Positions 24,033-36,044 are shown, counted from the stretch's first letter. The stretch is DNA of 64,000 bases from Ananas comosus (GCF_001540865.1 NC_033642.1:3729988-3793987); one strand, 5' to 3'. Notes: generated by a model from the letters alone, not told the origin. Numbers and translations are program-made.

Positions 24033-26219
24033 GGGCAAGTCTGAGTCGCGTTGGCGTGAAATAGATGTAAAACAGACTCTATGCTACTCGAGAGCAACAT
24101 TTGGCAAGAGAATATGCAAATAGCAGGTTCTCTGCTTGCTGTACCGGTACAGCAAGCATGGTGTACCGGTACACTGCACTGGCTGCGCGCAGACTGCTCT
24201 CGGGTTGGCTTCTAGTACCGGTACACGGGGCCGTGTACCAGTACACCAGGGTAGGTGAGATGGCATTTTGGTAATTTTGAGCCTCGTATGTATCACCCAT
24301 CCCATCCCTCTCTATTTATGTACGTGTAGAGTTGAGAGAGAGAGAGAGTTTACTGGTTTATTCTCCATCTCTCTCTAGCATCGGTTGAGCAAGGAGGAGC
24401 TCGAGTGGAGTTGCCGTGGAGCTCGGATTGTCGCCGACGTCGCGCCGCGGAGCCGTTTGAGCGTACGGTTGCCGTCGTAGCATCGTGTGGAGGCCCGGCG
24501 AGGGTGCGTTTTCGTCGTTCTCGACGCAGCACCGGAGTTCGAATAACTTTTGAGGTGAGATGTTCATCAAGTTCCTCCAACCATTGCAAGTCCTTACTAC
24601 TTCAAGCTCAAGGATGCTGTTTTATAGAATTCTAGCATCGACTGTTGGTATTTCAGCTCGTACGCGACGTAAGAGTGTTGGATTGCGACGAAACTTGGTT
24701 ATTTGGATTCAGGACTTCGAGAGAAATCCACGAAGCCCAAGATTGCTGAATTTGGTAAAGGTTAGCTTGGTCGAAACTCTGTTTCTCTCTGTTGTTGTTG
24801 TTTTGAGCAGAATTGGTGTTTATTGTGGGTTTCTATGTTTAGATCATTGGAGCGTTGTTGTTGCTGGTTCGGTGAGTTGCAGCCGAGCTTGGCAGGGACT
24901 CCGGTAACCTTCTTCGCTGCCGGGGATTAGCTTTTGAGGTGGGTTTTCATCGGGTTTACTCCTAAGTAGAGATTAGTAGACATGTATAGTTTCTGATTGT
25001 TTATACTCCGTACTAGCTTAAATTCATTGAGTAGCATATTGGCTGAAATATGAATTTGAAGCATGTTATAGAATCTAGTTAAGCTATACATGTTGGACTT
25101 GGAAATTAAATTAGGAGAAAACCGACGATTTGGACCTGTCACCTGTTACACTACCTAATTTAGCTTTAGGAGCCGTTGTAAATTTCTATCATTGCAATAT
25201 TGGTGTGATGGATACCTCAAGTAGTTTAGAGTTCAGTTACGCTCGTGCTGAGATGCCTAACGTATTTTTATAGTAGCATTCAGACTGTTTCGGACTGTTG
25301 GGTGCTGTCGGGGTTGACGGTGGACCTATATCGCTGTTTTGGCATCGGATTGTGCCGAGGGCACGTGACCTGTTTGTTGTTAGACCAGTTAGAGTCGGTT
25401 ACTTGACTTTGGCTTGTGAGAGCCGGATTGAGCTCGGCAGAGATACGCTGTATACTCAGTTGGGTAGCTCCCACGAGTGCCACTCCGGAGACGGGCGCCG
25501 TGCTTTCGCGTTGGTGTCGTTCATTGCCAGTTGGACTTGCTCTCCATGGACTGGATAGTGTGGAGGTAGCTGGATAGTCCCAACTGGACGGGATGGGTGT
25601 ATTCACAGTCCCTGGGGCGGGTATGTTTATAGTCCCTAAAGAGATTGGGTCAGGATTGACTTTTCTATAGTAGATTAGTTTAGAGCATGATAGTGTAATA
25701 ACGCGTAGCTGTAGATTTTATTCTATCAATTATTACTATCTTCGCTTCCTTCTGTAGACTTAGTGGGTGGACTATGATGTTGACGGCGGCACCCACTAAG
25801 GACTACTTATTTTTACAGTAGTTCTCACGCCTTGTTGTTACTCCGTTTTTGCAGAGCCATCGTCTTCGACTGCTGCTATTGCTGATCAGGATCGAGGCAA
25901 GGGCGTTGCGAGCTAGAGCCCTACCCGATGAGTCGCGGTGATAGAGGATCCCCTACTACAGGTAGTCGTACTTTTGGTTTTTGAGTTCATGTACATACAG
26001 TTATTGTAACTCGCTGGAGCGAGTACTTTTGGTATGGTTTTATGTATGTATATGAGACTTGTTTTGTTCTACCTGTTTAGTTTCTTTACAGCTCTATACT
26101 ACTATTTGTAGTATTGTATGTTTTACAGGTTCAACTATCGCTTCGTATACAGGGAAAATTTCTTTGTATATGGCGGATTTGTCAGCGTGCCCGGGGAACG
26201 TGTAATCCGGGGCGTGACA
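24033..26219 (+). repeat. A-type 3' LTR, remainder
   Basis: It continues from the B-type insertion and matches 6957-8178, but is longer because it keeps the two blocks lost from the 5' LTR. It includes GTACCGGTAC palindromes at 24138-24240 and a GA-rich stretch at 24335. It ends GGGGCGTGACA, followed by the right copy of the TTTAT duplication at 26220-26224. Confidence 0.88.
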
Positions 26220-26224
26220 TTTAT

Positions 26225-26370
26225 TTAAATAGATTTAACTATTAAATTATTTTTATATAACTTTTATTTAATTAATAATTAGACTTACAAAATTATATAA
26301 AAATATTAAAAAAGTAAAATTTATTATAAAATATTTTTATATCCACAGCATTGCGCGGATATTTCACTAG
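26225..26370 (+). mobile_element. AT-rich segment with Helitron-like 3' terminus
   Basis: ATCC...GCGCGGAT at 26341-26360 can form a short imperfect stem, followed by ATTTCACTAG and then T. This is the plant Helitron 3' signature (hairpin, short spacer, CTAG|T). It very likely belongs with 6419-6900, the left flank of the retroelement. Confidence 0.45.
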
Positions 26371-26647
26371 TAAATAAATAAATAAATGGTGTACGAGCCA
26401 TAAAAAACTGAGCCAATTAAGAAACTATTTTTATCTATTCACTATATCGATAAAAATTTTCGTAAATTTTGTAAAAATTCTCGTAGCATCCAAAATTACA
26501 TCATTTTTCATTAGAATAATTATCTAACTTCTAAACCATATTATTTAAGTAATTTGATTTATAAAAACAAATATACTTAATAAATTATAAATATTTGATG
26601 GCTCAAGTTTTTTTTAGCACGTGCATTGTAGGTGCATTAACATATAA

Positions 26648-27176
26648 CTAGTGAAATAACCCGTGCGATGCAATGGGTAGATAATAAAAAAATTATAGAA
26701 AAAATAAAAAAATAGAAATATAGATATTTTATGATTGTTAAGAATTGAGCAGACAGCGATGGCACCATACACCATCTTTTTTGAGGATGCATGAGGAACA
26801 ACGGATGGGGGCCGAAGGGCTCAGAATAGCGAGCAAGAGGAAAAGGAGGAGAGAAAAAGAAATTCTAAAATCATGGGTGGAGATATTTTTACCAAATCGC
26901 TCCGTAGATGAGATGATGGAAGAGAGAGATGCCACTGTCGGTTAGGGAAATAAAAAAAGTAAAAGATATGAGAAAAAAAAAAAGAGAGAGAGAGAAAGAA
27001 AGAAAGTTCAATAATGTGGTTGTGAGAGTGTGAGGGAGAGGAATGGTTTTACTAAGATAAAAAAGAATAGAGAAAAATTTAAAATAAATAGTGGATCCTA
27101 CTATTCTCAAATTAAGGTGGTACATTTATGTTGGATTTATCATGAGAAATCATGTATTGGTATAGATATATGTAAG
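26648..27176 (-). mobile_element. Helitron-like 3' end in minus orientation, with flanking body
   Basis: On the minus strand the sequence reads a CCC...GGG stem (plus 26660-26677, CCCGTGCGATGCAATGGG), a short AT-rich spacer and CTAG (26648-26651), then T. The body would extend rightwards. It includes a 66-codon ORF at 26745-26945 of basic, low-complexity composition that I do not recognise. The 5' end was not found, so the right limit given is only the start of the next element. Confidence 0.4.
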
Positions 27177-27177
27177 C

Positions 27178-27863
27178 AGGGATGTAAAACAGGCCAAGCG
27201 GCACGTGGGCCGCCCGACCCGGCACGGCCTCGGGCCGGGCTACAACACGGCATGGGTACTATAGCATCCGAGCTGGGCTAGCTCGGCCCGAGGCCCATGG
27301 CCCAAGGCAATTTTGCCTTGGGCCATGTGGTCTGAGCTCTTAGGGAGGAGGATTGAGCCCTCCTCCCCAGGAGCTCTCCTCCCAAGGTTTGCTGGGCAGG
27401 CCTTGGGAGGAGGACTTTTGGTCCAATGGACCAAAGAATTTTTGGTCCATTGGACCAAAAGTCTATTACATTTTTCTTTTTTTTTAAAATAAATAATACC
27501 AAATTAATTTATTTTTTAAAAATTAAATATTTACTTTAGTATAATTATTTTTATAATTTTTTAATATTTTAATTAAAAATATTAATTTAAATAAAAATAT
27601 TTATTTTTATATTTTAAATTTCATACTAAATTTTTTAAAAAAATTTTAAAAAATATTTGTAGGCAGCGCCAAAGCATGGCCTGGCCGGCACGGCCCGTGC
27701 CTTCCGGGCCAATGGGCGTGCCGGGCCAGTGGGTAGAGAACGTGGCCCGGTACGACCAGGTCCGAAATTAAATCCGAGCCAGACTGGGCCGGACTCTATA
27801 GTCCATTTTAGTCTGAAAAATGTAGGCCGTGTAGGTCCAGCACGGCCCACATTACACCCCCTA
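27178..27863. mobile_element. GC-rich-ended hAT-like non-autonomous element
   Basis: The left end reads AGGGATGTAAAACAGGCC and the right end, reverse-complemented, reads TAGGGGGTGTAATGTGGGCC, an imperfect terminal inverted repeat. Both subterminal regions are packed with GGCC/CCGG/GCACGG motifs, while the core (27470-27650) is almost pure AT. A self-complementary segment at 27300-27465 (CTTGGGCCATGG-like and TTGGTCCATTGGACCAA) can fold. A similar end occurs at 58190-58215. I could not define a convincing 8-bp target duplication, so the superfamily is tentative. Confidence 0.5.
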
Positions 27864-27940
27864 ATTATATATGCCCAGATCCACGCGGAACCCATCGTCC
27901 ACCATCTCCCTCAGCAGGCTGCATCCGTCGTGGACCTTGC
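27864..27940 (-). repeat. 77-bp inverted copy of the PPR coding sequence
   Basis: The reverse complement of this segment matches 29258-29334 of the downstream PPR gene with three mismatches by eye (74 of 77). The matching part encodes KVDDGCSLLREMVDDGYRVD and the residues that follow, one PPR motif. It lies just before the predicted TATA sequence, 138 bases upstream of the chosen start codon, and abuts the right end of the hAT-like element. Transcription through both copies could form a long-range fold-back or an antisense match. Confidence 0.9.
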
Positions 27941-27945
27941 ACAAA

Positions 27946-27953
27946 ATATATAA
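27946..27953 (+). promoter_or_regulatory. Putative TATA box of the PPR gene
   Basis: ATATATAA lies 125 bases upstream of the ATG at 28078, the only TATA-like sequence between the inverted repeat and the coding region. The transcription start is not known, so this is position-based inference. Confidence 0.35.
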
Positions 27954-28077
27954 TGTAAACACACAAAATAAGCAGAAGCGGGCTTGCACAAAAAAGGCAG
28001 AAGCGGAGGAGCGCAGAAAGACAGAGACGAAGACGAAGACGAAAACTCGGGCTCGGCATTCCAACAAAACCACTCCA

Positions 28078-30291
28078 ATGGGAGGGACAGCCACAAACGC
28101 CGAGACCTCTTCCCCCTCCTGCCCGTCCACCCCGCGGAAATACTACTTCTACTACGGCCACCGCGCCCCCTCCCGCAACCACCGCCCCGTCGTGCGCGGC
28201 GGCCTCTTCTCCAGCCTCAAATCCCTCCCTCGCCGTCCCCCATCTCTTCCCCCTCCCTCCTCCTCCTCCTTCGACTTCCGCTCCTGGGATCCCTTCCCTT
28301 CCCCTTCCGGACCGCCCTCCCCCTCCCCCTCCCAACCGTGTCTCTCCGCCGCCGACCGCCGGCTCTCCCCTCTGGCCCGCTTCGTCCTCGGCGTCCTCCG
28401 CCGGCACGGCCGCTGGGGCGTCCCCGTCGTCTCCGAGCTGTCCAAGCTCCGGCGCGTGCCCCCCTCCCTGGTGGCCGAGGTCCTCCGGTCCCCTCGCCCC
28501 CGGCTCCCGCCCTCCCTCTCCACCCCCTTCTTCCTCTGGGCCTCCCGCCAGCGCCTCTTCCGCCCCTCCTTCGCCTGCTTCAACGCCCTTGCCCACTCTC
28601 TCCACGCCTCCCGCCTCCCAGCCGCCGCCGACCAGGTCCCCGACCTCATGCTCGCCCTCGGCAAGCCTCCTTCGGAGAAGCAGCTCGACGTCCTCGTCCG
28701 CCTCCACTCCCGCGCCAGCCGCCCCCTCCGCGCCCTCCACGCCCTCCGCCGCTTCCGCTCCCATTTCGGCCTCCGCCCCCGCGTCTTCCTCTACAACCGC
28801 GTCCTCCACGCCCTCGTCTCCGCCGGCCACCTCGACCTCGCCCTCTCCCTCCACCGCGACCTCCGCGCCGACGGCCTCAGGGAGGACGCCCTCACCTTCA
28901 CCATCCTCGCCAAGGGCCTCTGCCGCGCCGCCCGCATCGACCCCCTCCTCCGCCTCCTCCACCGCATGCGCGCTGAGCTCTGCCGACCTGACCTCTTTGC
29001 CTACACCGCCATGCTCAAGCTGCTCCTGGCCGCCCCCGCGAACACGAGCATGGACGGCTGCCTCACGCTCTGGGACGAGATGCGCAAGGATGGTGTCGAG
29101 CCCGACGTCATGGCCTACGCCACCATGATCTCGGGCCTCTGCAACTTTGGGCGGGCTGACAAGGCCCGTGAATTGTTCGACGAAATGAAGAAGAAGAAGA
29201 AGTTCCTGATCGACCGCTCCGTGTACGGGGCTCTCATCCGGGGGTTCGTGGCGGAGGGCAAGGTCGACGACGGATGCAGCCTGCTGAGGGAGATGGTGGA
29301 CGATGGGTACCGCGTGGATCTGGACATATATAATTCCCTTATCGGCGGACTCTGCGGTGTTGGGAGAGCCGATAATGCCCGTAAGCTCTTCATGATCGTA
29401 GTGAAGGAAGGTCTCGTGCCGAATTTTCAGACTGTGACTCCACTGCTGGCCTCCTACGCTGACGGCGGAGAGATGAGCAAGTTTTTCCGATTGGTCGATC
29501 GGCTGGTTGAGTTGGCATTGCCGGTTATTGATCACCTGTCTGATTTCTTCACTTCTTTTGTGGGGAAGAGCGGGAGAGAATTTAAAGCTGTGGAGGTGTT
29601 TGAGTCCGCGAAAGGAAAAGGTTATTGCAGTGTCGGCATCTACAATATTCTTGTTGAGAGCCTTTACAAGATCAAGGAAAGGAAGCAGGTGCTTTTGTTA
29701 TTCGAGGAAATGAAGGGTTCGAAAGAATTCCAGCCGGATTCGTGTACGTATAGTCTCGTCATCCCTTGCTTTGTCGATGAGGGGGATGTCAGAGAGGCGT
29801 GCTCTTGCTACAATTCAATGATGCAATCGTCTTGGACGCCGAGCGTCTCGGCCTACTGCTCTCTCGTAAAAGGGCTATGCAAGATCGGGGAGATAAATGC
29901 AGCTCTTACGCTTGTCAAGGATTGCCTTGGGAGTGTAACAAGTGGTCCGATGGAATTTAAATACACCTTGACGATTCTCGATGCTTGCAGATCAAAAAAG
30001 CCAGAGAAGGTCATTCAGATATTTGACGAGATGATTGAACTAGGTTATCTGTTGGAAGATGTTGTATATTGTGCTGTCATTCATGGTTTCTGTAAGTACG
30101 CGAGCTCAGGAGAAGCAAGAAAGGTTCTTGCAGTTATGAGAGATCGCAAGCTTCTCACTGATGCTAATTATATTGCTTATGAGGAAATACTAAATGAGCA
30201 TTTGAAGAAGATGACTGCGGGCTTAGTGATCTCAGGTTTGAAGTTCTTCGGCCTTGAATCAAAATTGAAATGGACGGCCAACCCGGATTAA
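28078..30291 (+). CDS. P-class pentatricopeptide repeat protein, At4g20740-like
   Basis: The 737-residue uninterrupted frame starts MGGTATNAETSS. An in-frame Met at 27871 exists but lies in the inverted repeat and precedes the TATA-like sequence, so 28078 is preferred. The N-terminus has a KYYFYYGHRAPSRN segment and VVRGGLFSS at about residues 20-46, which I associate with the At4g20740 orthologue group. A low-complexity Pro/Ser stretch follows. Tandem 35-residue PPR motifs run from about residue 235 to near the C-terminus (for example VMAYATMISGLCNFGRADKA and YNSLIGGLCGVGRADNA). No DYW or E domain is present, so it is P class. Such proteins bind organellar RNA and act in splicing, stability or translation; the Arg/Ser-rich N-terminus fits a transit peptide. 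GC content falls strongly from 5' to 3', as in commelinid genes. Intronless, as most PPR genes are. Confidence 0.93.
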   Translation: MGGTATNAETSSPSCPSTPRKYYFYYGHRAPSRNHRPVVRGGLFSSLKSLPRRPPSLPPPSSSSFDFRSWDPFPSPSGPPSPSPSQPCLSAADRRLSPLARFVLGVLRRHGRWGVPVVSELSKLRRVPPSLVAEVLRSPRPRLPPSLSTPFFLWASRQRLFRPSFACFNALAHSLHASRLPAAADQVPDLMLALGKPPSEKQLDVLVRLHSRASRPLRALHALRRFRSHFGLRPRVFLYNRVLHALVSAGHLDLALSLHRDLRADGLREDALTFTILAKGLCRAARIDPLLRLLHRMRAELCRPDLFAYTAMLKLLLAAPANTSMDGCLTLWDEMRKDGVEPDVMAYATMISGLCNFGRADKARELFDEMKKKKKFLIDRSVYGALIRGFVAEGKVDDGCSLLREMVDDGYRVDLDIYNSLIGGLCGVGRADNARKLFMIVVKEGLVPNFQTVTPLLASYADGGEMSKFFRLVDRLVELALPVIDHLSDFFTSFVGKSGREFKAVEVFESAKGKGYCSVGIYNILVESLYKIKERKQVLLLFEEMKGSKEFQPDSCTYSLVIPCFVDEGDVREACSCYNSMMQSSWTPSVSAYCSLVKGLCKIGEINAALTLVKDCLGSVTSGPMEFKYTLTILDACRSKKPEKVIQIFDEMIELGYLLEDVVYCAVIHGFCKYASSGEARKVLAVMRDRKLLTDANYIAYEEILNEHLKKMTAGLVISGLKFFGLESKLKWTANPD

Positions 30292-31326
30292 CCATGGCTA
30301 GGAAAAAAGGTGCTGTCTCTTGCACTTATTTTTCTTTCATGTCTTGTGCTTACAAACTTTTTGCAAATTGATATATTCTCAAGTTGTTGATCATGCTAAT
30401 GATAAAATAATCTCTCAGAATTTACAGAAGACATTGGCATATCCTATGGTTTAATAATTTATATGCAGAACTTCCTGATTGTTTCTTTTTATCATTAGTC
30501 TCAGGATTATAGGTCATAGTATTGGAACATGTTCTTTCACCCTGTTTCTGGCAAGGTGCATTCATTTTCAACCACTATTAAGTCATTTTAGCGCCTTAGT
30601 TAGCCTGAAGAAACATATATCAATTGTCAATTTTGTGATGGTATTGCTGATTTCATTTGAGCATATCTTAAATTTTGAGTTTAAAGCATTTAAAGTGTCT
30701 CCGCAAGTGAGAATGTTTAGTTGCTTTTCTTAGTCTTATGCTTCGGTTGAATGCATTTTAGCGAATACTGAGTGAAAAAAAAATTGAAGTCATAAATTAT
30801 ATTAGAGGGTATAAAAGCATTTAACTTTGTTTCAATATGGTATCTGTGGAGACTATATCTTCCTAGTCTGGGCTTTGGAAATGTGATAAAAATGAAGATT
30901 ATGAGTTTTTCCGATCATTATGGAGGTGCTTGAAGACTAGTTGTCAGACTATAGTTGTCTGAATTTAATGTGACTTAATGCAGTTTAATAAAAAGAAAAT
31001 TGGTTATGTCCAGACTCGAGTATGAAGGCATTGTGTTTAATTGGTTATATTGGAAAGCATTTTTCATAATGAATCGGCTTCTCGCGATAATTCTCAAATG
31101 CATAAAGTGGTAGCGTGAATGTCTTTCAAACTGTGATCTCCTTTATTAACAATTTAACGCTACTGCTTGTCTACTAGAATTAAGTGGAGACTTAAATCTA
31201 CGTTGTTTCCTTCTGTTCAAAGTAATTGTGCCAAAATTCTGAAAGATATTCTTTTTCTATTTGCTACTTTAATATATGTTTGAAGCGGCTAAAGTTTTTT
31301 TAATTGCGTTTTGCGGATGGGGCTAG
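30292..31326. other. PPR 3' region and intergenic DNA
   Basis: This is AT-rich sequence after the PPR stop codon, with no recognisable gene. The ORF at 30479-30733 has no family features. The first 200-300 bases probably hold the PPR 3' UTR. The region just before 31327 ends in AG and behaves as an intron for the following beta-adaptin remnant, but no earlier adaptin exon was found here. Confidence 0.5.
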
Positions 31327-31456
31327 GTCTTTATTTTGGATGCCTTATCGAGGTATAGAGCGGTTGATGCTCATGAAGCTGAAAATATAGTGGAGCGAGT
31401 TACTTCATGTCTCCAACATGCAAATTGTGCTATAGTGGTTTCTGCTGTCAAAGTAT

Positions 31457-31457
<1 letters not shown>

Positions 31458-31487
<30 letters not shown>
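31458..31487 (+). repeat. 30-base poly-T tract
   Basis: An uninterrupted run of about 30 T immediately follows the 5' splice site at the end of the first adaptin exon remnant. It is likely an unstable homopolymer in the decayed intron, or the poly-A end of a minus-strand retroposon; no LINE or SINE body was identified to its left or right. Confidence 0.7.
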
Positions 31488-34400
31488 CAATTGTTGGCAT
31501 ATTTCTTGTTAATGAAATAAGATAATAAGAAGTTTGAACTAACACAAGCACTTAAATGAAGGAAGCGACATGTGCATCTCATTGAGGCTAAATTACAAAA
31601 ACCACCCCTGCCACTTTCTCCTTTACCCCAACTTACACGACCCACCCTTCCTAATGCACACGTTTTTCAAATGCTTCAGTTTTGACCTTGCATTTACTCT
31701 TTTCTTGAGTAGGGAAGACTGGAGTTCTAATATAAAGCTTTGCAAAGACAAGTTGGCAGACGACAATGGTTATTATTAATGGAAAAGGATCACACAAACT
31801 GAATAAATCATTTGAGAAACTGCCAATTTGGATAGCTCTTATGAAGATACAGAAATGCCTGGAAAATGATTTTTAATGTGAAACAAGCCTGATTCTTTGG
31901 AGAATGATGCTATCTAAATCAGATATTCAAGAGATGCCTGGAACATGATTTTGAATTGTCAAACATTTTTGTTTTTGAAGTAATCTAAAATGGAGTTGTG
32001 ATATAACACCTCAATTAAAAAAAATAACAGCGGCAGTCTAAATAGCAAAGCTTTCAGTACAATGTTGAGTCATTAAAATTTTTTTTTTTCTCCTCAAAAG
32101 AGGTGAACTATGGATTGTTTTTTTTAGCGGTATGAATGAATTAAAGGCTAAAATCCACAGGATCGAATGTAGATGTTTGTTTTCCTGTTGTTTTCATGGT
32201 GAATTATCTGGGTGCTTTTGAAATTTTGTGCTTCCATACTTAGCTTTGTGCATTTTACAGATGATTCTTCAGCAAATGGAACTTTTTACTAGCACTGATG
32301 TGGTATGAAATCTTTGTAAGTAGATGGCACCTCCTCTTGTTACTCTCCTTTCAGCAGAACCCGAGATTCAGTATGTAGATTGCAGAACATCAATCTTATT
32401 GTACAGAAAAGGCCTACTATACTTTGACATGAGATTAAGGTGAACCGAATGTGCATGTCTTATTAATCATATTTTTTTCATTTATGTTGTATAAGGTTTT
32501 TGAACTTCTGCATTCCAATTATGGAATAGGTTTTCTTCTGCAAGTACAATGACCCAATCTATGTTAAGATGGAGAAATTGGAGATAATGATTATGCTTGC
32601 CTCCGATTGGAATATAGATTAGGTACAATTCATACAATGAAGTTTTATTTATTGGTACAAGTTGTAGTTAAAATGCAATTTTGACTTCTTATTGTGATTC
32701 TTGATCGTTTTATATGGCATCTTCAGGTGTTGAAATATTTCCATGCGTATTGAGATTTTAACTCCTAGTATTCATGAAAGCAATCAATAAGAGAGATCAG
32801 TACTCTGATGGAGTTTGCCCTTGCAAATCACATGATGCCCTATCTTACATGATTTTACTTTATATAAATTGCTTGCCTAATTTGCAAGGCTTTACCTTAT
32901 GTATTCATTGGTGTCAAAATTTGTCAAGTTCATTGACACTCTCAAGCATCCTTAGTTCTTGCTTTGGTTGATTTTCAATTTCTGGATTTTGGAATGGCTT
33001 GAACAATGGAGATGGTGGTGATTTAAACAGTAAACAATTAACTTGAATCTTATGGAAAATGTAGCCTACTTCCGTTTCTGCTATGATATAATCGTCTGCA
33101 TGAGTGAAAGAAAATCTGCTGATTCATAGGTACTTTTTACCCTTCTCAACTTTCGTTCCATTCTAACTAATCCTCTTTCTTCAGTCCATTCAATTCCATC
33201 TAATCCTTTTTTCTGCTCTGTAAGCTACGTCCTTTTCTAATATTATGGTAATTTAAAATAATTGCTGGTTCTTGCATGGTAGCACGAAGGTTCTCTTCAG
33301 AAACTAATAGATTGTTTTCTTGGAGTTCAAAGAATATGCTACAGACGTAAATGTACATTTTGTTACGAAGGCTGTTCGAGCAATCGGATGGCGCACGATT
33401 AAGTTGGAGAGAGCTGCCGAACGTTGCATTAGTGTTTTGCCAGAGCTGATAATGATCAAATTTAACTATGTTGTCCAAGATGCTATTTTTGTTATTAAGG
33501 GTCTTTTTAGACGCTAGCCTAACATGACAACATGTGAGTTTAGAACATCTATCATGGTCTACGTGTTTTGTTTCAGAAAATTAGATGCACAAGCTGCTTT
33601 TTTTTTTAATTGGAATCTTACTCTGCGTTACAAATTTCGTTTGCAGCTACGAGTCCATTATTGCAACCCTGTGCGAGAGTTTGGACACTTTTAGATGAGC
33701 CAGAGGCTAAAGTAATAATAGACCATCCTTGAATATTCTCAAGAATAGTGGTAATCCAGTTTAGTATTCCTTTAGTTTCATTTCATCTTAACTGCTATAT
33801 TTTTCACAGGCATTACCTGGGTAATTGGGGAGTATGCCGAAAGAATTGATAATGCTTATGAGCTCTTTGAGAGCTTCCTAGACAGTTTTCCTGAAGAGCC
33901 TGCATTGGTACAATTGCAATTGTTCACAGCGACTGTCAAATTATTTCTTAAGAAGCCAACGGAGGGCCCATAGCAGATATTTCCGGCTACCACTGTTTTC
34001 TTTTACATTCTTTTTCTCACGTAACTTTGTACTATTTTACATATTTCCTGTTAAAAAGGAATATTGATCTCATCCTGCGAATGGGAACTTATTGTTCTCT
34101 TCCCTTAAACGCGTCTTCAATAATATCATTGTATATTCCCTATGACGTACAAATGCTTGCTTTGCTTTTGGAATTGTCTGCATAAGATAATCATTTCAAT
34201 GGAGCTCGATCAGCATTGACTTACTCTATTGATATGGAGTTTGAGCAGCACTGTTATGTAACAACTTGTAATTCTTGCTTCTTGTCTAATCACATGAAAA
34301 CGTCATTGTTCGTCACATACTGTAGCGATTTTCTGGGTGCTTCCTATTATAACTTGCATAGGTAATAATGTGCAGGCTGTTCTAAACAATGCCACTGTTG

Positions 34401-35799
34401 AGACAGACAATCCTGATCTTCGTGATCGGGCATACATATACTGTCGTCATCTCTCTACTGATCCTGAGGTATAAAAATCCTTATATTTATTATGACCACA
34501 ATCTCAATATTACTTTTTCACAATAATCATAGGTTTCTTTTCTCAGGCCGCAAAAGATGTAGTTCTGGCAGAAAAGCCATCCATCAGTGACGATGTAAAC
34601 CTTTTAGACCCTTCTCTTCTTGATGAGCTCCTCGCAAACATTGGCTCCCTTTCTTCAGTGTACCACAAACCTCCAGAAGCTTTTGAAAGCCGTGCAAGGA
34701 CTGCCGCGCTTAGAACAGATGATGAGGAATATCCTGATGGAGGTGAAACAGCTTATTCTGAGTCACCCTCTCATGCAGCTGATGCCGTACCGGCACTTGT
34801 CACTGCTTCTGGCACAAGTGCTGTTACACATGCAGCTGCAAGGCAGCTAGCATCTCCAGCCACTGATCCTGTGCAACTCCTGTGCCGGATCTGCTTGGTG
34901 ATTTAATTGGGCTGGATAACTCCATCCTAGCTGTTGATCAACCAACTACACCTTCAGGGTGAGAATAAATATCTTTTCTTGTTTATACATGTATATCCCT
35001 TCAAATTCATCTATTTACATATGTGAATCTGAGTTTTCATGCATACGCTTTGAACTTTTGAATGTACAGTTTCTTAACAAAAACTGTTTATTTAAGTTGG
35101 GAGCTGATCCAATTCATGTGGCGAAATTGGTTTTAGTTTAGATTTATTTTTTTCCTCAAAGGATATTTTTGCACGTACAAGCCTATGTATGTAACAAATT
35201 AAGTATGTATGTCAGAAATTAAGTTTTTGAAGATTATATATGAAGGTGCAGACTTTGCAGGAGTGTATATATGTAAATATCACTCTCTGATTAGACCTTT
35301 TTCTGTTTCGCACTTTTGGCAGTAGGTGGATTTTAATACTCACCCCCACATTCCAATCTTCTATTTTTACGTATTTTCCTTTTCTTTTCTTTTAGGTCAC
35401 CTTTACCAGTAACACTGCCTTCCTCAACCCGTCAAGGTCTACAGATAAATGCGTAGCTTGTGCGACACGATGGCCAAATATTTTACATCATATAGTTTGA
35501 GAACAATTTACAGATTGTGCTAGATGGCTTCATGACACAATTCAACAAGAATGCATTTGGTTTTGTTGCTGCTGTTCCTCTTCAGGTGATTTTTCTTTTT
35601 TCCTTTTTTTAAATATAATTTTGTCCTTATGATTACTGAAAGGCCAAAGTATTAATCACCATAAATTGAGATGTTATTGGCGTATTAGGTCCCACCACTG
35701 CAACCTGGAGCATTGGCCTGCACCCTTCTACCTATGATATTGCTCCAGAATGTGTTAACTGGACCTCCAAGTGCACTTTCGCAGGTTGCTGTGAAAAAT

Positions 35800-35884
35800 G
35801 GACTTTTTTTGTCAAAACAATCCTACAAAATATTGTAATTGAGGAAATAACCCTACGAAAACTAAATTTGGCAAACAAACCATC
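35800..35884 (+). repeat. Left terminal inverted repeat of the Mutator-like element
   Basis: About 85 bases that pair with 41180-41266 reverse-complemented at roughly 80% identity by eye. The two share AAAATATTGTAATTG and, near the inner edge, TTTGGCAAACAAACC. Confidence 0.85.
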
Positions 35885-35934
35885 TTTTCGCACGTAGGAG
35901 TCACGTCAGGCTTTTTCTGTAAAGACGGTTTGTA

Positions 35935-36032
35935 TATAATTTACTAAGGTGGTGAACAGTTCACCGTCTTCTAAAGGCGGTGAACCATTCACTGCCTTTA
36001 GTACTAACTCACCTCTGCCCACCATTCACTTT
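35935..36032. repeat. Hairpin array 1 (GGTGAA/TTCACC)
   Basis: Two palindromic units with arms like GGCGGTGAA and TTCACCGCC around 3-base centres lie between the left inverted repeat and the first PMD exon. Confidence 0.75.
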
Positions 36033-36044
36033 TTTTGTTCTTAG

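Larger units (their letters stand above)
6901..26219 (+). mobile_element. Compound Ty3/gypsy chromovirus locus (Tekay/Del-like), tandemly amplified
   Basis: The locus begins TGTGAGATCC, ends GGGGCGTGACA and is flanked by identical 5-bp duplications (TTTAT, 6896-6900 and 26220-26224), so the outer boundaries come from one insertion event. Inside, the order is A-type 5' LTR, PBS, gag-pol copy 1, truncated B-type LTR, PBS, gag-pol copy 2, polypurine tract, A-type 3' LTR interrupted by a B-type solo LTR, itself interrupted by a solo LTR of another family. The pol order protease, RT, RNase H, integrase, chromodomain remnant defines Ty3/gypsy; the chromodomain and iMet primer site point to a chromovirus. 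Both coding copies are broken. Confidence 0.9.

Noticed and set aside
27871..28077. 69-residue N-terminal extension of the PPR protein
   Set aside because: The upstream Met lies in the inverted repeat and before the TATA-like sequence; the family-like N-terminus begins shortly after 28078.
27984..28976. 330-codon Pro/Arg-rich ORF in another frame of the PPR gene
   Set aside because: Frame shadow in GC-rich coding DNA; almost only Pro, Arg and Leu, with no family features.
27865..29535. 556-codon minus-strand ORF opposite the PPR gene
   Set aside because: It is the antisense shadow of the GC-rich PPR coding sequence; its Glu/Gly-rich composition follows from the opposite strand and it has no domain.
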